In this document: in pieces, positions 47,167 to 59,333 of the stretch
How positions within the stretch are numbered: position 1 is the stretch's first letter
Layout of the letters: the number at the start of each line of letters is the position of its first letter
NCBI GenBank assembly: GCA_037039685.1
Contig: JAWNGF010000004.1
Coordinates: 4,774,001-4,838,000, forward strand
Length of the DNA: 64,000 nt
Reading direction: 5' to 3'
Origin: Ceratobasidium sp. AG-K
Lineage: Eukaryota; Basidiomycota; Agaricomycetes; Cantharellales; Ceratobasidiaceae
Notes under the pieces: generated by a model
Database searches by the model: none
Seen by the model: the letters and a program-made list of their open reading frames with translations, nothing else
Told to the model about the DNA's origin: nothing
Translations under genes and position numbers: made by a program

Positions 47167-50100
47167 TTACTTCTTAAGACTGCATCCCTTCCAGTAATCC
47201 CCAGATACTAGCTTGCGATGGTCAAAGCTAATCAGGCCATGCGGGCCAACTACCCAAGGGTTATGTGGCTTTGGAAAGATAGAAATAAGGTCATCTGGAA
47301 GCCAAAGAAGAAGTCGGGAGTCGTGCCCTCTGACCCATCCGTCCTCGGCAACGGTCCAGGTATCTAACAAAAGGGTTTATGAGTCGTGTGTCATGGATTG
47401 TAGTGAAACGAACCGATTTCAGGCCCAGTGCTGCCCAGGTTCCAGATACGAATACTATCCTTGGAGCTGGAGGCGATATATGCGCCATCTGGCGAAAATA
47501 CCGCTGAACGGACAGCGCTGGTATGGCCTTGGAAGGAGACGCTAGCTAAAGCATCTCCTCGCACCTCCCAGACATGAATCGTGCAGTCCGCCGAACCGGA
47601 GACAATGCGCGTGCCATCAAAAGAGAATGCCACTGACACAACGGGACAAACGTGACCTTTCAAGGGTCCGCCAATGGAAATACCTTCATGGATACTCCAA
47701 ACACGGATGGTGCGGTCATTGGACCCAGAAGCTATGGTAGTGCCATCGGGAGAGAACGCCACTGAAATAACCGAGCCTACATGACCTTCAAAAGGAGCGC
47801 AAATCAGATCACTTCCCTTGACATTCCAGACCCGAATTGTTTTATCGGCAGAACCAGAAGCGATATGTGTTCCGTCACGGGAGAATGCCACTGAAAGGAT
47901 AGATTTGCTGTGGCCCCAAAGAGGTTCGCCTATGGAAGTCCCATCCTGAACGTTCCATATGCGGATAGCTTGATCCCCGGACCCAGTTAATATGCGTGTT
48001 CCGTCGAATGAGAATGCCACCGACAGAATCTTTTCAACGTGCCCCTCCAAGGAATTAGCTATGGAGGAACCGTCTTGTATGCCCCAGATACAGATAGTAC
48101 GATCCTCGGAGCAAGACGCGACTTTTTTTCCATCAGGAAGAAAAGCTACCGAACGGATCCAGTCGGTATGACCCTCAAGGGGAGGACCAAAAACAGTCCC
48201 ATCATGCATGTCAAAGGTACAGACCGCCCCACTTTCGGAGCCAGATGCAAGGACTTCTCCGCCAGGTGAGAGTGCTAGATGTGTAAACGCACCAGTATGT
48301 CCCCCAATGCTCTCTTGACTGAGGGTTGCATTCTGCACATTCCAGACGCGAACAGTGTGATCTTCGGAGCCAGAGGCTACCCGCGTGCCATCAGGCGAGA
48401 CTGTCACAGAGATTACCTGCCCAGTACGACACTCGAAGGGGATACCGATAGGTACACCATTACTCACGCTCCATACACGAATAGTACGATCCCATGACCC
48501 GGAGACCACGTGTGTGCCATCGGGGGAGAATGCTACAGACGTGACCCAGTCGTTGTGCCCTGTTAGAGGAGTTCCAACAAGTTTGCCGTCGTCTGTATTC
48601 CAAATTCGGACTGTTTTGTCCCAGGACCCAGAAGCGATATACCTCCCATTGGGGGAAAACATAACTGATGTTATTATATCTGTATGGCCCCTTAGTGGAG
48701 CCTGGACAAGGGTACCATCCTCCGCGTTCCAGACGCGAACGGTCTCGTCATAGGAGCCAGACACTATTGTTTTGCCATTGGGCGAGAATGCTACCGAGGT
48801 AACCCTATCAGTATGGCCCTCAAAGGGCGCGTGCACGAGGGTACCGTTCTGTGCGTTCCACACGCGAACAGTGCAATCTCGAGAGCCAGAGACAATGCGG
48901 GTACCGTCAGGTGAGAACGCGACAGAATTGACAGAGCCAGAATGCCCTTCAAGGGGAGTGCTGATGGGTGTGCCGCCAAGATCTTCCCAAATACGGATTG
49001 TGTGGTCTCTAGAGCCAGAGACGATGTAAGCACCATCGGGGGAAAACGCTACTGATACGACATCGTCGGCGTGGCCCATCAACGGAGTGCCAACTGGAAT
49101 GCGATCGTGTGCGCTTTTTACGATAACGCTCCCACCATCACATCCAATCGCAAGACGAGTGCCATCAGGTGAGTACACAACCGAGTTCACAATCGAGTTA
49201 ACTCTCCAGCTTGCAAGTATCGTAATCTGTCGTCTATCAATGCACAGGCCTTTTGGTTCGATTATTCCACACGCGCGTGCCCAAAAATTCTTGTAGACAG
49301 TACTGGAATGGTGGCAGAGTGCTAGTGCCGAGGTGTATATATGCGGCGTGGATTGTGAGACAGCGTTCGCCGCAAAACTAGTGACAAAGTTGCGAGCATC
49401 TTCTACCACCTTCAGGAGCTCTGGTAACGGATGGTGTTTCTGAATATGCAAAGTTCGATCAGCAAATTTGACAACTCATGTCCATGGTCCTCGCGTACTT
49501 ACATTGAGCCATTGCTTGGCTGCCGATATTACATGTACGCCACTTCCCATCCACTGCTTTAGATTCATCACCTCCATCCAGAACAATAGCTCTTCGGACA
49601 GAAACCTCTGCAGCAGTATACAAAGGGCCTCAGAATCAGATGTTTCCTGAAGATGATTGGCCCAGTACCGGCAGGCATATCCAAGAGCGGGCGATATGTT
49701 CTGTTCTACGCGCTCCAGCAGATCGGACACTGTCTCGTCAGATGCATAAGATACCTCAAGTCCACAAATATTGAATCGCAGCTGCGCTTTCATGACCACG
49801 AAGCATCGTTCCGTCACGAGCTGGTGATACTTCTCAACATCGCAAAAGAAGTCTGCCGACCGGGTGTGATTGAAAACAAAGTCGGGGAATGAGGCATGTA
49901 ACACCGACACAGTTTTGTTATCGTCGGATATGAACAGCACCGATCGAAGGGGATGTAACATTGCTAGTGTTTTTTTTGAACTACCTAGCCCCGCGAGCAC
50001 CGTAAGTGTCCCGATGCTCACAGGCTCACAAGCGCAGACAACGATCCACATTACATGTCGCATTTGGTCCTGGTATTCCTTCTTCATTAAAATCTCATCC

Positions 50101-51976
50101 GCCGTCGAAAGAATGGCTCTATAAAGATTGTCGATATCGGTGTGTATTTCATCCGAAGACGACTTGACCGACAGCATCTTCTCCAAATACTCATCAAACT
50201 CCCCGGTTACTACACCGCCTTGAATATATCGTACCACGGTGGCTGCATAAATGAACAGCCCTCCGGCAAGACCTGCCAGCTGCTTCACCTGAAAATGGGT
50301 GATTGACGGAAGCTCTTCTCGTAGGTACAGTTCAATATCCGCCTGTACGTCTGACGGTTGGATGTTATGCAGAACAAATACGGTACGCATATCTTTGGGT
50401 TGCCCTTGTATCCAGTTCCATATATTCGGCTCAGGTCGGCTAGCAATAAAGAACTTTATAGGAAGATTAGGTGCAGCTTGGAGCAAAGTATTTATGATAA
50501 GCTGGAGTCCATCATCTGCTGAGCATTCATCCAGCGCATCAATTACCACCACTAGTCCTCGGGGTATGGCGACCCTTGCCGCTAAGAGGGGCTCCTTGAG
50601 CAGTCTCTCGAACTGCGTCGAAGGTATAGTATACGCGAGGTCTGAATCGCTTGCGAGCACCCGACATAAGGCTGATCGAAATGGCACTGAAAAACGAGCA
50701 AGCTGGTAGGCAATAGTGGGTAAGATTCGGTTTACATCCCGACACTCTTCTGTTGTGCGTGTGCAAAAGAAGCTTGCGGCCAGCATTTCTCTTTTCTTTA
50801 GCTCATCAGCAAAAGTACACGCCACGGTAGTTTTACCGGTTCCAGCCATACCGTTCATCCAGCATACGTTTGGAGCATCCAGGTCGGTTGACCAAGCATC
50901 TAGGGCAGAGAGAACTCCAGTGCGAGTGTGCTTAGTACAAGTGCGACGATTGACCTTAGTAGCCAAGTGGGAATTAAATGTTGCCAATTTTGCGGGTTTC
51001 ATGTATTCCAATAGAGCATTTTGCTGCTTGAACTAACGTTATTATAGGCACGAATAGATCAGCCTCGCAATAACCTAGCAGAGAAACCTGTAGCATACTT
51101 CTTGTTCGCTTGCCGCCCTTAAATCGGTGTCAATCTGAATTATTTTAACATATTGTTTCTTGTAAACTGGGATAACTGATTACCTGCAACTGACGAGACA
51201 GAACCTGAATATGGCGATCGCATTCGATGAGTGCTTCCTTTACTGCTTGAGCTTCCATTGCACGTCTAGTCAACTCGTAACATTCTATTTTGGAGATAAT
51301 ATCAACCTGGCCTTGAATTAACCTACCGGGGGTTAGATGTGTTATTCCGCAAATCACCAAAGAATCCCCCTTACTGGACTGTCTTTACCACAAACTCAAG
51401 CATGGGGAATGTTTGGGACCCCTGTAAATGGCGGTCCAGGGTCTCACTCAACGTCTTCAGCTCGAGCGCCAAACTTTCGTATTCTTTGCGATTTCTTTTC
51501 GAGTTCTATTCAAACGAGTGATTGAGATAGCCGATGCTGTGTGAGTGCGATAAACCCACCTCGAAAGACTCAACGCACGAAAGCAAACCCCCAATCGCCG
51601 ACTGAAGTGGCGGAAATACCGTGGAATTTGTATGTAGAGCACGAAGTGCGGTACCAAGTCCCGTCCATATGGGGCTCTCACTTGAAGAAGGGGCAAGGCC
51701 GTGAAGTTGTTGGGAAATCACGGGTGGAGTCAGTAACGTAGACATTGTAGATGGAATCAATGAAGCAGGTGGCTCCAGGAGGAGTGATGGTTGTGGAGGT
51801 GCTTGTAGGGATAGATGGAAGGTGCCCGGCATGGCTGGGGAAATCACAGCATGAGGGTGAGTTGAAGAAGACAATTTTTGTGGTGACGGAGTTGTTGGCG
51901 AGGGGGGTCCAGCTAGTTTATCCCATACAGGTTCCATCCGGCGGCGGAGTAGACCCGGCTTCGAATTCTTTGACAT
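47167..51976 (-). CDS. NWD4: NACHT-WD40 STAND protein
   Basis: Seven exons on the reverse strand: 51976-51560, 51505-51375, 51322-51184, 51134-51099, 51023-49503, 49439-47414 and 47363-47167, 1488 aa. N-terminus MSKNSKPGLLRRRMEPVWDKL, then a Ser/Pro-rich region, the conserved WTGLGTALRALHTNSTVFPP block and helical exons, NACHT with GMAGTGKTT (~299-307) and LVVVIDALDEC, and fourteen WD40 repeats. Last comes the ~65-residue C-terminal module (DTWTVAEDGW...GDYWKGCSLKK). All introns are GT-AG, including the one that has a GC donor in NWD1 and NWD3. Same strand as NWD3 and about 3 kb upstream of it. No lesion found. Acts presumably as a cytosolic ATP-dependent switch with the WD propellers as sensor; this is family knowledge, not shown here. 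Confidence 0.9.
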
Positions 51977-52461
51977 ACTGGCAGAGACCAGAAGTAGAGG
52001 CCCGGGGTGTTAAGCTACTGAATAAAGGGGTAATCACGCGCAGTGACCACGAGGTGTCACCATCATTTAGTGAAGCCAACGAGAGAGATTTATAATCAAT
52101 CCCCTGCCCATTCGAGCACAACTGAAGACCATAAAAAAAAAACCCTGTCTAGGGAGATACCGTGAGCGGTATTCAAGGCAGTTTGCCTGCTTAAGCCTCC
52201 TTCAGACCGACCTCACATGTGCCAATCTACTGAGTGCAAATGAGCAGCGGTTCGATTGCAAACAATCCAACAAGTATTCCGAGCATAATGTACTATACAC
52301 CTTCGTTCGAGACAGAGACAAAAACAGTACAATCTCTAGTCGTATAAGTAAAAAGAAACGAAAATCAAAAAATGCCAATGCAAAACCGAGTCCAACTTGC
52401 ACCTCAACCAGACCAACCAGACCCTCGAACAAACAGCGCGCGCTGCCTATACCAGGACCGC
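51977..52461. other. Short intergenic region between RCC1 and NWD4
   Basis: It holds the NWD4 5' flank and the RCC1 3' flank. An A10 run lies near 52,133. No gene is seen. Confidence 0.5.
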
Positions 52462-54469
52462 CTACGCAATCTTCTTGACGAGTAGCACGCAGTGTTGTCC
52501 ACCCGCGCTCGCGTCCTGGACAAACCAATTGTCGACGTTCTTCCAGATGATTCGCTTGGGTGTTTTTTGCTGCACCACGCTCTCCTCGTCGTCGCCCTCT
52601 TGGGTCAACCCGAGCTCGCAGCTCTGTCCATCACCCCAGCTGTAGACGTGCCCCGCCTTGGACACTGCGAGGGTGTAGTCGGTTCCGACGCTGACGCGGG
52701 CAATGGGAGTGCGAGGAGGATATGCGCACGCTTCGACATAGGGACCAACATCGGGGTCGGGCTTGTCGGCAGTGGGTGGGGGCGGGAAGGGGATCAATAC
52801 GGGCTCGGACATTGCGTACTTGGCTTCTTCCGCGTCGTCGGGGTTGATTACGGCTGGATGATCATCGCTCAGGCCAAGTTGCGAGTCGGTGAGGTTTCCG
52901 CAACCGTATACGCGTCCATCGCTCGTGACGAAAATGGAGTGGTGGTTCCCGCCAGAGGCTTGGATCACTCGTGCACCGTGCCCGAGTTCGTCAGGGTGAA
53001 GGGCGGGAACCGGTGTGGGTTGGAGAATCTGGTCCTCGGCTCCGGGGATACCGCATTGTCGCTTGACGTTCAAGCCCCAAGCGTAGACGATGCCGTTCTT
53101 GTCGATAGCGAACGAGTGGTAGGCACCACATGCAATCGAGACGATATTGCGCAAGTGCAGCTTCTCGGGGAACAGACCTGGAAGAGAAGTCAGGACGCGT
53201 TTGGTTCGGGGACAGCTCTGACATACCGCGCTTCTTGTGACGCTCAAGAACCTTGCGCCCAAGTTGGAACTGCTCGCCAGTACCCCACACATACACGAAA
53301 CCAGTATCGGTCAGCGCGAGGCAGTGGTCTCCGCCACAGGCAACCTGGACAAACGTGTCTCTGGTGAGGGCGGCGAGGGATGTTGGCAGGTACTGGATGC
53401 GCTGGGAGCCGGGATTGCCGTCAAATCCAAACGCACCCTCGTTGGACTGTTAGATAGACAGTTAGAAACGTCATCGGAATTATGCCAAGTCAACTTACTC
53501 GGAAGGAGCCCCACGCCTTCAACCTGCCGTCGGAACTGAGGGCGACGCTGACATTGTTTCCGGCCGCGACTTGCACAGCTCGGAACTCCTCATCAACTAG
53601 TGGCTTGAGTATGGTAGGTGTGGATTCGGCGACATCGCTATCGATCGTCTTGGACGGGTCTTCTGGGTCGGGTCCTTCCACCATCCGTCCGAGCGCACCG
53701 TCGTCGTTGGTACCCCAAGTCCAAACCTATGGATCACGGTCAACAAACGACAAATATCTTGTTAGGAACATCAACACACCTTGCCCGCCTCATCGATTAC
53801 CAGCGTGTGCAGACCTCCAGCCGCAAGCGACTCGACTCCTGCACCTTCTCCTCCCAGCTTGCCCTCGTCCGACGCGGTCTTGAAGAACTTTTGCATCTTC
53901 GGACGAGCATATTCACCAGTGGCGTCTGGTCCCATCCCAAACTGCGACGAATCGCCATTGCCAAAGATTAGAATCTGATAGGCAGGCCGGGGATGTTCGG
54001 GAATAGAGGGGACAGAGTTGAGAGTCGAGCCAGGAGCGCGGGGCTTTGGAACAGGTCCCCTCCTGCGAGGAACTCCATTGGACACTTGGCTGGTGGTTTT
54101 CTTCACTCCATTGGCCTTCGGCTTGGGCTTGGACTCCTCCTTGGGGGCTTCTTCAGGCTCAGAGGCAGAGTCTTCAGATGTGAGCTTGGTCGAGGCGTCC
54201 GATTCTTCAGAGACAGACTTGGCCTTTTTCGTGGATTTAGCGGCTGGCGCCTCGTCATCTGAGGCACGTTTACGGCCACGCTTTGCAGCAGGCTTGCCGT
54301 TTGCCTTGGGCTCTTCAGCCGCCTTGGTGGTCGTTTTCTTGGTCGTAGCGGCTGCCTTTTTCGCGGTGGTGGTGGCTGCCTTTTTGGCTGCTGCAGTCGA
54401 CTTGGTAGTCGAAGTAGTCTTCTTAGCCTCAGCTGTTGCTGTTCGAGCGGAAGATTTCGAGCGCGCCAT
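52462..54469 (-). CDS. RCC1: RCC1, Ran guanine-nucleotide exchange factor
   Basis: Four exons on the reverse strand: 54469-53780, 53726-53499, 53446-53227 and 53177-52462, 617 aa. RCC1 binds chromatin and loads GTP onto Ran, setting the nuclear side of the Ran gradient. The first ~160 residues are rich in Lys, Ala, Thr and Ser with basic clusters (PAAKRGRKRASDDE, RRRGPVPKPRAPGS), as expected of a nuclear, DNA-contacting tail. The rest is a run of RCC1 repeats with the typical signatures: VWTWGTNDDGALG, LKAWGSFR, FVYVWGTGEQFQLG, IVYAWGLNVKRQCG, VYGCGNLTDSQLG, HVYSWGDGQSCELG, each followed by ASGGNHHS- or ACGAYHS-type strands. Enough repeats are seen for the seven-bladed propeller. Intact. Other RCC1-like proteins exist, but the single propeller and basic tail favour true RCC1. 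Confidence 0.9.
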
Positions 54470-55706
54470 GACGACTAGGGGACAGAGGTGGAAAGAGTGG
54501 CAACAGCTAAGGCTGAGGAGACGGGTGCGCTAGGCAGGCGGTGGAGGAGAAGAGGGGATGTTGGTGACCAGCAGGTTGGAGCAGATCCCTATGAGAGATT
54601 TTGGGAGGCACGGACCCTGACGTTCAAGTAAACACTCTCACGTGATGTGACGCCTTCATCTCGGCCCGGCCTTGTCTCTGTCCCGCTTGGACCTTTGTGA
54701 ACCGAGTCGAATATTAGTCTCTCGCTTTATCCATTTGCTACTACAAGGGCCATTCGAGGCTCCCCTCATTTTTTTCTTTGGCCAAATCAATCAAACAGAT
54801 AAGCTTGGCCACGTGTGAGGCGTACGCGCTAGTCGTGACGATAACCCAAGGGCGAGCATCCTCATGAATGTTCAATGCATATTATTTAGAAACTCCTTGA
54901 CGCTCGATCTTGAAATATTTCCTGTCCCTGCTGGTGTTTTTTTGGTGTTTTTTTGGGACCGGGACACGGTACGAGGGAAGCGAAGACGTGAAATTTTAAG
55001 TAGTCGATTGACAACTTAACTCATCCGTCCAAAAACTGGTTGAATTGCTCTTTTACCCACTGACACAACTGGTTATAGGCACCCTGACTCTTTCAAATGT
55101 ATTATCAGACGAAGACAACAGTTTCCAAATGCTTAGGCGTTACGATAAGTTACCGCGAGGAGACCAATGGACTTTTTTTCTTAGCCCCACGTTGGTCACG
55201 GAGTTCCGCTGATATTTTTCAGTCTTGTATTTAAAGTCAAGTACGAGATTCTCATCAGACTCGGAGCTCTACATCACTACTAGCCTTAATTATATCTGAA
55301 TAGCCAAATGGAGTGGTAAACTAGGCTTGAAGATATGATGATATCTTATTTTAGATCCGGGAAGCCCCATCATTCAGGATGACGAAGCTTTTAGTGCAGT
55401 GCATGAATGTACGCGCATATATGCTGGATGCTATGACTCCTTACGTATTCTCGTTACATTTTAAATCCTTGTGCCTAAAAAACAAGTAACCAACCAAGTA
55501 CACGCTAGAAATCTTAGCATACACTGACTACATCCCTTAAGGAGTTACCATAAGAGAAGGCGACTCTACATTGACCTAATGCGCGGATGAAACTTAGTCT
55601 CACTAGTCCCAAAGATACTATTTTAATTCATAGTCTGTCCCAAATTCAATGGTTATATCTTATGCTACCCATCCATTCGAAACATTCTTTTCTACCCATT
55701 CTCCAA
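54470..55706. other. Intergenic, no gene recognised
   Basis: About 1.2 kb, AT-rich in its second half, holding the RCC1 5' flank and the 3' flank of the hydrolase gene. No ORF of note is present. Confidence 0.5.
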
Positions 55707-57001
55707 TTATTTGTTCAATCTCGTGGGTCTTTCCAACTGCACCCAGTGCCCACACAGACCTGGTAATCGCACCACCTCCAACGCCTTCACTTCCTGCTCA
55801 GCATTCGCTGAGGCTGCCAGGGGGATGGCTGGATCTGCCGATGGAACGACCAACAGCTTGGGCGTAGTTGGGAGGATGTCTTGGGGTAAATCCTTATCAA
55901 GTTCGTAATTGATGCCGCGGTTTCGGTAGTAGTTAAGCATAGCCCTTGAAGTGAATGGATGAGGATGGTAATCTTGTGAGATGGTAATGACTTACGGGAA
56001 CCCCACACCGGATTTAATCTGGGACACAATTGTGTTGAACTCCTAACAGATCATCAGATCAATCTGGCAGACTAGGTCTTGAAGTGAACTGACCTCGTCA
56101 GAAAGTAGCTCAGCTTTGATAGACTTTGATTCGTCTCGGAGCCATGCCTCAATAACTCCTGCTTTTTCCCACGGTGGAGCTTCGCCAGACGCGTATTGCC
56201 CGGATGAAGTAAAAATCAAGTTTATGAATCTCTCGACCTTGATTAATGATGATATCAGTATTTTGAAGCAAATAGTGGTTCACATACGTTTGAATTAATC
56301 AAGGCATCTGCTTGGGGTGAAGCAAAGAAAAGTTGGTACTGGAAGTTGGGGAACATATCCACCCATTGTTCCAGAGTGAGGTGTTTCCCAGGCGGCTCAG
56401 CCGGGAAAAATGGGATGCAAAGACTGAAGTGGCAGCATCGCTTTAATCAAGTGTAATCTGCCAACATCAAGCCGCTTACCTTACTGCTCCTTTCACAAGA
56501 TCGGGCTTGTGCTGGGCCAGTCGCATTCCAATTCCAGCACCCCTGGCTCGTAATGAGACTCCGGACATTGAAGCAACATACTCTACGCTTACCAGTCATG
56601 CGCAATAAGGATAATTTTATCATTCTTGGGTACACCAGCAAGATGGACGAGCTCCACGAGATCGTCACTCTGTGCCTTGTAGCTGTATTCGTTTGCATCG
56701 GTAGGCTGGGAGCTGCCGGCATATCCAAGAGCGTCTGGGATGATAAGCCGGATACCTCGCTGAGACCATCCTTTAACTTGATGTCGCCAGCCGTACCTAG
56801 CGAACATTCTGAGTGGCGGGCAAACTTCTATGGGCTGCAGCGTACTCACGCAGAATCCGGGAACCCGTGGATGAGAAGGGCCGTAACTACGGTCTTCACA
56901 TCCTTAGGCGGGTAGACATCAACATAACGATAATGACGCCCAGAGGAAACTTTGGCAGTTTTGCTTTCATAGCCTAGCGGATGAAGCTGAACGGATGACA
57001 T
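55707..57001 (-). CDS. Alpha/beta hydrolase, soluble epoxide hydrolase type
   Basis: Seven exons on the reverse strand: 57001-56850, 56796-56593, 56542-56480, 56423-56288, 56237-56094, 56042-55996 and 55944-55707, 327 aa, the usual length for this family. It would open epoxides to diols through a covalent ester on Asp. Visible residues: the oxyanion-hole HGFP at 45-48, the nucleophile in AHDWGAG (Asp ~118), a candidate acid Asp ~286 (PSADPAIP) and the catalytic His ~315 (GLCGHWVQLERP). The HDWG nucleophile elbow and GHW C-terminus separate it from esterases (Ser nucleophile) and favour epoxide hydrolase over haloalkane dehalogenase. No signal peptide, so cytosolic. No physiological substrate can be named. 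The exon 3 donor was placed 5 nt past a nearer GTAAGG because only that keeps the frame. Confidence 0.87.
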
Positions 57002-57891
57002 ATCGACTCGAGTGCCCTAAGTAGAGAGTGGGATAAGCTGCACTGGTATATATACGCAGCAGTGTGTTTGGTCTGAAGAGTTCGTATTTGAATAACATAT
57101 TAATCAACCGAATGTCCGCCGGGCAGAAATGCCCAGCGGACTTTTCTGCGCCGAGTGCCAAAGCACCCCGAGATCCGACTCTGACAAGGATGGAAGGAGC
57201 AGGCGTCCACTTCCGTGTGGTTGGTAAGTTTGTGGAGCTCGGCCGACTTGGCCTCGGGGACAGATGAATAATATGGAAAGTACTTGAGTACAGCGCTTGC
57301 GAATCCGTTAGATACGCACGCTTATATGTGGCCATAACTTTATTCGATTTACGATGTGGCACTGTAGTACCCCTTCGGGGACTCGAACGATATGAAGTTA
57401 GGGGCGGACTATGCCCCAACGTCCCATATATAGCTTTTATATATATACATAGTTTTTAGCATACTTCGTGGCCCGATGCGTGGTTATATTGACTTATTTT
57501 ATTGAATACATCTGAGCAGTAATGCTTTTGACTCATGGTGACATTGAAAGGGGCGCATATATTCGAGTATTGATCGGTGTGCCTGCCTTTTCTTTCACCC
57601 ACAAAACTCGAAACTGCTCATGTAGAACACTGCTGATGTCAACGGGTCTAAGATTATCTATTTACTTGACGTTATGCATCGCAAATACAACTAACCATGC
57701 CTCCCATCCCTTCGCATGCGCTGCTTCGGTCTCTCTCACATTTGATCGTCTCGCTCGTTGCTCATTGTTAGGAAACGGACTTTGGTCGCACGAGAACGAA
57801 CGGGCACCAGTAGCCTAATCATTTACGTATTGAATCGCTAGTTATATGCCAACCACAACTCCGAGTACAGTATTTCCATTTTTGGCCCCAT
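57002..57891. other. Intergenic, with a small GNRA-capped hairpin
   Basis: No gene is recognised between the hydrolase start and the ICMT-like 3' end. The only structured element noted is at 57,114-57,141. An AT-rich stretch (TATATATATACATAG) lies near 57,437. Confidence 0.5.
57114..57141 (+). other. Short hairpin with GAAA tetraloop followed by T-run
   Basis: GTCCGC, a C bulge or mismatch, GGGCA, loop GAAA, TGCCC, A, GCGGAC: an 11-bp stem with a single C/A mismatch, closed by a GNRA-type tetraloop, and followed directly by TTTT. It may be chance, a structured UTR element of the hydrolase gene (on the opposite strand), or part of a small RNA. Confidence 0.4.
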
Positions 57892-58777
57892 CTACCAGAT
57901 GTACGGGATGACACGATACGGAACTTCCTTCTTGTACTGTTTGTACTCTTGCCAACCTCTTTGTTATCTTCGATAACTTTCTCCTGTGGATGTATATCAG
58001 CCAACCCCGTTGCACTATGTTAGCTATCCATAGCGTACCTCCATCGGCATCTTGACTCCAAAAGCAAGTGCCATAATCACTAGACCCGGAACAAACATCC
58101 AATTCCAGAACATTGGCTAGTCGGTGTGGTCAAATAAGCACATGCTTCATACCTGCGAACATCAGAGCACTTACAATCATCATCACCGGCTGTGTCATTG
58201 CAAGGCTGGAGAGTGCTAGCTCAGCACAGTTATGTGCTAGATAGCAAAGCACTTACAAGTAGCCGGGGTGTCGGACGATAGCATATGGTCCCGTCTTGAC
58301 AATCTTGGGACATTCACGAACCTATTTAAAAGTTAATAACCTTTGGGATTGTTACGGGATCTACTTACCCGATAGCACTCCACTGAGCACCCAGGTGTTT
58401 GAAAACGACTTGCCAGCCAGAGCACCTGCGACACTCCCAACACAGCCTGCTAGCCTCAGGCCCACATACAGCTCATGCGACTCGATCGGAGGCAAGCTCA
58501 TCTTGGTTAACCAGCGCGGAGTATTGAACCCAGTCACTGGCAAAGAGAATACGAAAGCAGCTATAGGTATAACTAGCCCAAGTCCATGGACCCCTGAAAC
58601 GACCTGTCCTTGCTTGCCTGGGGGCATGCTCTTGATGGGACCGGCCTCCTTGTTGGCGCGCGCAGCGAACTTGGCGCCTGGGAAACAAGCTCGGAACCAG
58701 TAGATGACGGATGCCCAAGCAGCAGCATTGAGAGCCTGGGTCTCGGTGATCGGGAGATTCAGACCAGCGATATACAT
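57892..58777 (-). CDS. ICMT-like isoprenylcysteine carboxyl methyltransferase, probable C-terminal frameshift
   Basis: Tentative exons on the reverse strand: 58777-58426, a 14-nt microexon 58382-58369, 58321-58257, 58205-58175, 58116-58039 and 57983-57892; about 210 aa. ICMT is an ER membrane enzyme that methylates the prenylated C-terminal Cys of Ras-type proteins. Support: CYR followed by KTGPYAIVRHPGY, the family's SAM/substrate motif, a hydrophobic FWNWMFVPGLVIMALAFGV segment, and a C-terminus EYKQYKKEVPYRVIPYIW, as in ICMTs. That C-terminus is in a different frame from the preceding EKVIEDNKEV, with one nucleotide apparently missing near 57,948. In the unshifted frame the protein ends at 57,819 with an unrelated tail. 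Either the gene is damaged or the assembly has an indel. The microexon is the least certain part. Confidence 0.68.
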
Positions 58778-59333
58778 AATTGAGAATAGTAAAGTAATGG
58801 GGAACTCGAGTGAGGAAATGTGGGATGGGATTGGTGAGTAGCTACGAGGTCAAGCGCGGCCTTTTATACCTCTCAAAATCCTCCTCCGATGAGCCCGCTG
58901 CCGGAGGCATCGAGTAGCCACCCCGCTCTACGGCCTCCGAGCCTGAGGACCTGGGCAGTCGCGGTCGGCGCTTGTGTGAGAGCCAATCTTATCTTATCTT
59001 GCTGGTAACGTCAACACAGCCTCAGGGTTGAGAGCAACCCCATTTCCCCGACTTCACCGCCCTCGGGCGCCTCTTCATCACCCCAACTCGTTTCTTATTA
59101 TCTTTTGTCTCCTTTCTCGACGACGACGTTCACCCGGTCTGGAACCCGCTGCAACCGAGCTTGGACTTGGCTACGTCTGTCATCGAGAACTCACGTCATA
59201 GTTCGTGGTTACGCCCTATTTGAATCACCTCTGCACAACCGCAAGTTTTTTCCGGCTCCCTTCTTTCTGCCGCTCCCTAGAGTTCTCGTGTTGGCATTTC
59301 CCCCCACCTCGATACACCACCACCCATAGATCC
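58778..59333. promoter_or_regulatory. Shared divergent promoter region of the ICMT-like and SUR7/PalI-type genes
   Basis: The two genes start 556 nt apart on opposite strands. The interval contains C/T-rich stretches near 59,040-59,130 and 59,260-59,330, typical of fungal promoters close to the + strand start. It also holds a TTATCTTATCTTGC repeat (58,988-59,002), which contains GATA-type sites on the reverse strand. No TATA box is convincing. Confidence 0.35.

Noticed and set aside
52492..53367. 291-codon forward ORF
   Set aside because: It is the antisense of the RCC1 repeats, whose reverse-strand reading gives the clear family signatures.
57361..57420. tRNA-like T-arm (reverse strand GTTCGAGTC)
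   Set aside because: The flanking bases do not form a T stem, and no D arm, anticodon arm or acceptor stem is found at the right spacing.
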